Of a stretch of DNA of 64,000 nucleotides, positions 61,800 through 64,000 are shown in pieces; the stretch's first letter is position 1; each line of letters begins with the position of its first letter. A program made the translations under genes and the position numbers. The stretch is from NCBI GenBank assembly GCA_013396655.1, contig WBMV01005154.1, positions 523,047-587,046 of the forward strand. Direction: 5' to 3'. Below the pieces are notes generated by a model. That model was given only the letters and a program-made list of their open reading frames with translations. It was not told the origin of the DNA and searched no databases. The DNA comes from Campylorhamphus procurvoides (Eukaryota > Chordata > Aves > Passeriformes > Dendrocolaptidae).

Positions 61800-64000
61800 A
61801 ATATGAGTCTTTTCTTCTTGGACCAAGGAATTTTCTCCGTCACAGAGTAATAGAGCTTGAAAACTCCAGCATCAGCAGGGAAGGCAGGCACTCCTTAGCC
61901 AGCCACTGTGTGAGAGAGAAAATGCAATTAAGGCTCCCACCAGGGACAGAGAACTAAACAAAACCTGCATCTTCACACAAGAGCCTTTTTCTTCAATGTG
62001 AAGTACAAGGCCTCAAATCTTGTTGGTGAGATGCTAGCATTTAGGACAACACACTTTCAGATTTTCTCACAGCGGATCAAAGTAAATAATGCAAGGGCAG
62101 CAAACAAAAGGGAAAACTCCAGCGCGCTTACATTAAAAAGAGATTACAGGGGGCTTACAAGTGATTGAAGGAATAGATGGCATTTTCAGAAACATATAAC
62201 TAAGATCCTTAAGTACAGCTAGCAGAGCAATCTGAGTAGTGTACTGACATTTTAGCAAGAGACATGCAAGCAAGTTATGTGTTCAAATACACAATGCAAA
62301 AAATATGATAATTGCTATCACGCATTTAACATGAATGAAACTACTCCTTATCTCACTGAAGTCAGGGAAAGTTTAACTACTACTTCAAGAAAAAAAAAAA
62401 CCTTTTTGGCCTCCTTTCAGTCCACACCTTTAATTTTACTTCACTCCAGTCCTCATTTAAATAAACACATGTTAATGACATGGCTAATTAGGATGGTTTC
62501 AAGGTGTGCATGGAAAAAAACACACTTTTCAGTGTATCCATTCCCTGTACAGGCCAGCATGATCCTCTCTTAATTCCATCTTCTGTTTCCTTTTAAGACA
62601 CCAATCACTCAGGAAAGTAGTAGCCTGTCTTTACATCTATTCATCAATGTTAACAATTCTTCTGTATCTCAAAATGGGCACATATTGTCCATCCTCAAAC
62701 CTTTGAGGCTTTCCTATCTGTCTTGACACAGAATTCAGGAAGGCAGTGACAAATACATAGCATTGCTTGATGCTTTTTAAGAGGCTCTCTGTGACAAACA
62801 TCATCGTCTTATTCATTTTGCTGGAACACATGTGTTAAACCATGACTGAATGTGACCTGGAAAAAGAAAACTTGCATGTTGAGAAATGAAAGGAAGATGA
62901 AGTTTCAGTGAAAGTAGTGAAGTGAATCAAATGCACTTCAAGTAAGGCAAAAAAAAAGAACTTTGGTAAAAGAAAAGGTCTTGTTCTCATGAGAAAACTT
63001 GGGAGATGTTTGTTGCCCATAACACACAGACATTCTTTGCTTATTTCTGACTCCATTAGAAACTTGAAGCTGTGGATAAATGCACTCAGTGAGAGTTGTG
63101 TGCTTGACGTAATATGGTACCTATTTTCAGAAACTTTTATTTTACCCCATTAAGTTCTCTGCCTGCATTCCCTTTCAACTCAATGAATTGGCACCTCTGG
63201 ATGATGATTTATCTCTACCCAGACAGGCAGCTTCCACTAGATGCTTTAGGGCAGAATCCATGAGAATCCAAAGCATTTGGTCCAAGTCAGTCATCTAAGC
63301 TTCCTCTGCAGTCAACAAAGAGAGAGGAGGAGAGGGAGAAGACAGAGACAAGCACCCCCAGAGAGCAATGCATCACAACTGTCTTACAACACCCTCTGAA
63401 AGTGTCTCTCCATTAAAGACAAAGTCCATGACCTCAAAGAATCCATATGAGAAGCTGAGACTAACTGACTAATTTCTAGATGACTAAAGTCGGAGAGATA
63501 AATCCCACTATCAGACTATTCTGGGTGATAATGAGCACAGTAACTCTCACAAGAACTGTACTGTTATGGGCTCTATCCATATCTGCTGCCTATCTGGCAG
63601 AAACTGGAAGATAACATAGTTTTGGACACTAAAATCAAGTTCCATCTAGATGTTTTCCAACATCACTGTAAACCATTGAAACAAATAATTCTTTCCTCTT
63701 CCCAGTCTCATTCTCAAAATGCTCCATTTTTTCCTGGTACAGCAGAATATGCCAAATTCCAATTGTTTTTGTTTCCTAGCAGTCTCCTTATTTTCTACTA
63801 CTTGTAATAATTTGACTTTCCATCAAATAAAGAGCACATTGTGTTTAAAAAACCCACTGGTAATACCAAAGGAGGAGAATAAAAAAAAAAAAGCCAGACA
63901 ATATTGTGTTCTATATCATATCTCTCGTTATCTAAGTAGCAATAATAATGCTATCTTTTAATGTTGATAAAACAAATACTGGAGCTGTTACTTTGGAAAA
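61800..64000. other. AT-rich intergenic sequence with a short purine tract
   Basis: A GAGAGAGGAGGAGAGGGAGAAGACAGAGACAAG-type purine tract lies at about 63319-63352. A 98-codon frame at 62277-62573 and others of 61-80 codons have no recognised domain. No RNA gene or interspersed repeat family recognised. Confidence 0.5.

Noticed and set aside
1..64000. CRISPR arrays, operons, tRNA, rRNA or known miRNA hairpins
   Set aside because: No regularly spaced direct repeats, no bacterial gene organisation, no tRNA box A/B pair or familiar miRNA seed sequence was noticed on reading. A tRNAscan or Infernal search would settle this.

Overview
This 64 kb window looks like intergenic DNA from a bird or another sauropsid. 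It is AT-rich overall. The only interspersed repeats I can identify with confidence are CR1 non-LTR retrotransposon fragments, including two whose 3' ends carry the ATTCTATG / ATTCTGTAA type 8-9 bp tail and the conserved 'tagatgatct...ccttccaa' terminal block. I see no primate or rodent SINEs and no bacterial gene organisation. One ambiguous base (N at 40748) shows this is eukaryotic draft assembly.

I recognise no protein-coding exon, tRNA, rRNA, snRNA or miRNA. The longest open frames are 117-135 codons. They have low-complexity or unrecognisable translations, often overlap frames on the other strand, and are about what chance gives in AT-rich sequence of this length. Several are explained by CR1, by a CTTT microsatellite or by an LTR-like segment. 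My reading is a gene desert or a very large intron.

Layout. 1-5.7 kb: AT-rich single-copy sequence with a CTTT microsatellite at 1.8 kb and one conserved-looking block near 4.5 kb. 5.68-5.98 kb: CR1 3' end (+). 8.73-9.39 kb: a short CR1 3' end (+) abutting a longer CR1 fragment (-), tail to tail. 13.7-15.7 kb: three blocks resembling conserved non-coding elements, with homeodomain, OTX-type and POU-octamer-type words. 21.1 and 25.6 kb: G-rich tracts. 30.2-31.6 kb: two more CNE-like blocks. 32.75-33.39 kb: the best-preserved CR1 fragment (+), keeping a broken ORF2 C-terminus. 39.4-41.1 kb: the standout, a CpG-dense island in an otherwise CpG-poor desert, with POU octamer, SOX/TCF, FOX, GATA and TAATCC words; probably a developmental enhancer or the promoter of an unannotated transcript. 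47.9-48.5 kb: pyrimidine tract followed by a purine tract. 50.08-50.69 kb: possible solo LTR (-). 51.6-55.2 kb and 61.5 kb: further AT-rich CNE-like blocks.

The most economical model is a regulatory desert next to a developmental transcription-factor gene outside the window, with the 40-41 kb island as main candidate element. This is inference: conservation, chromatin state and the neighbouring gene cannot be read from the sequence alone.
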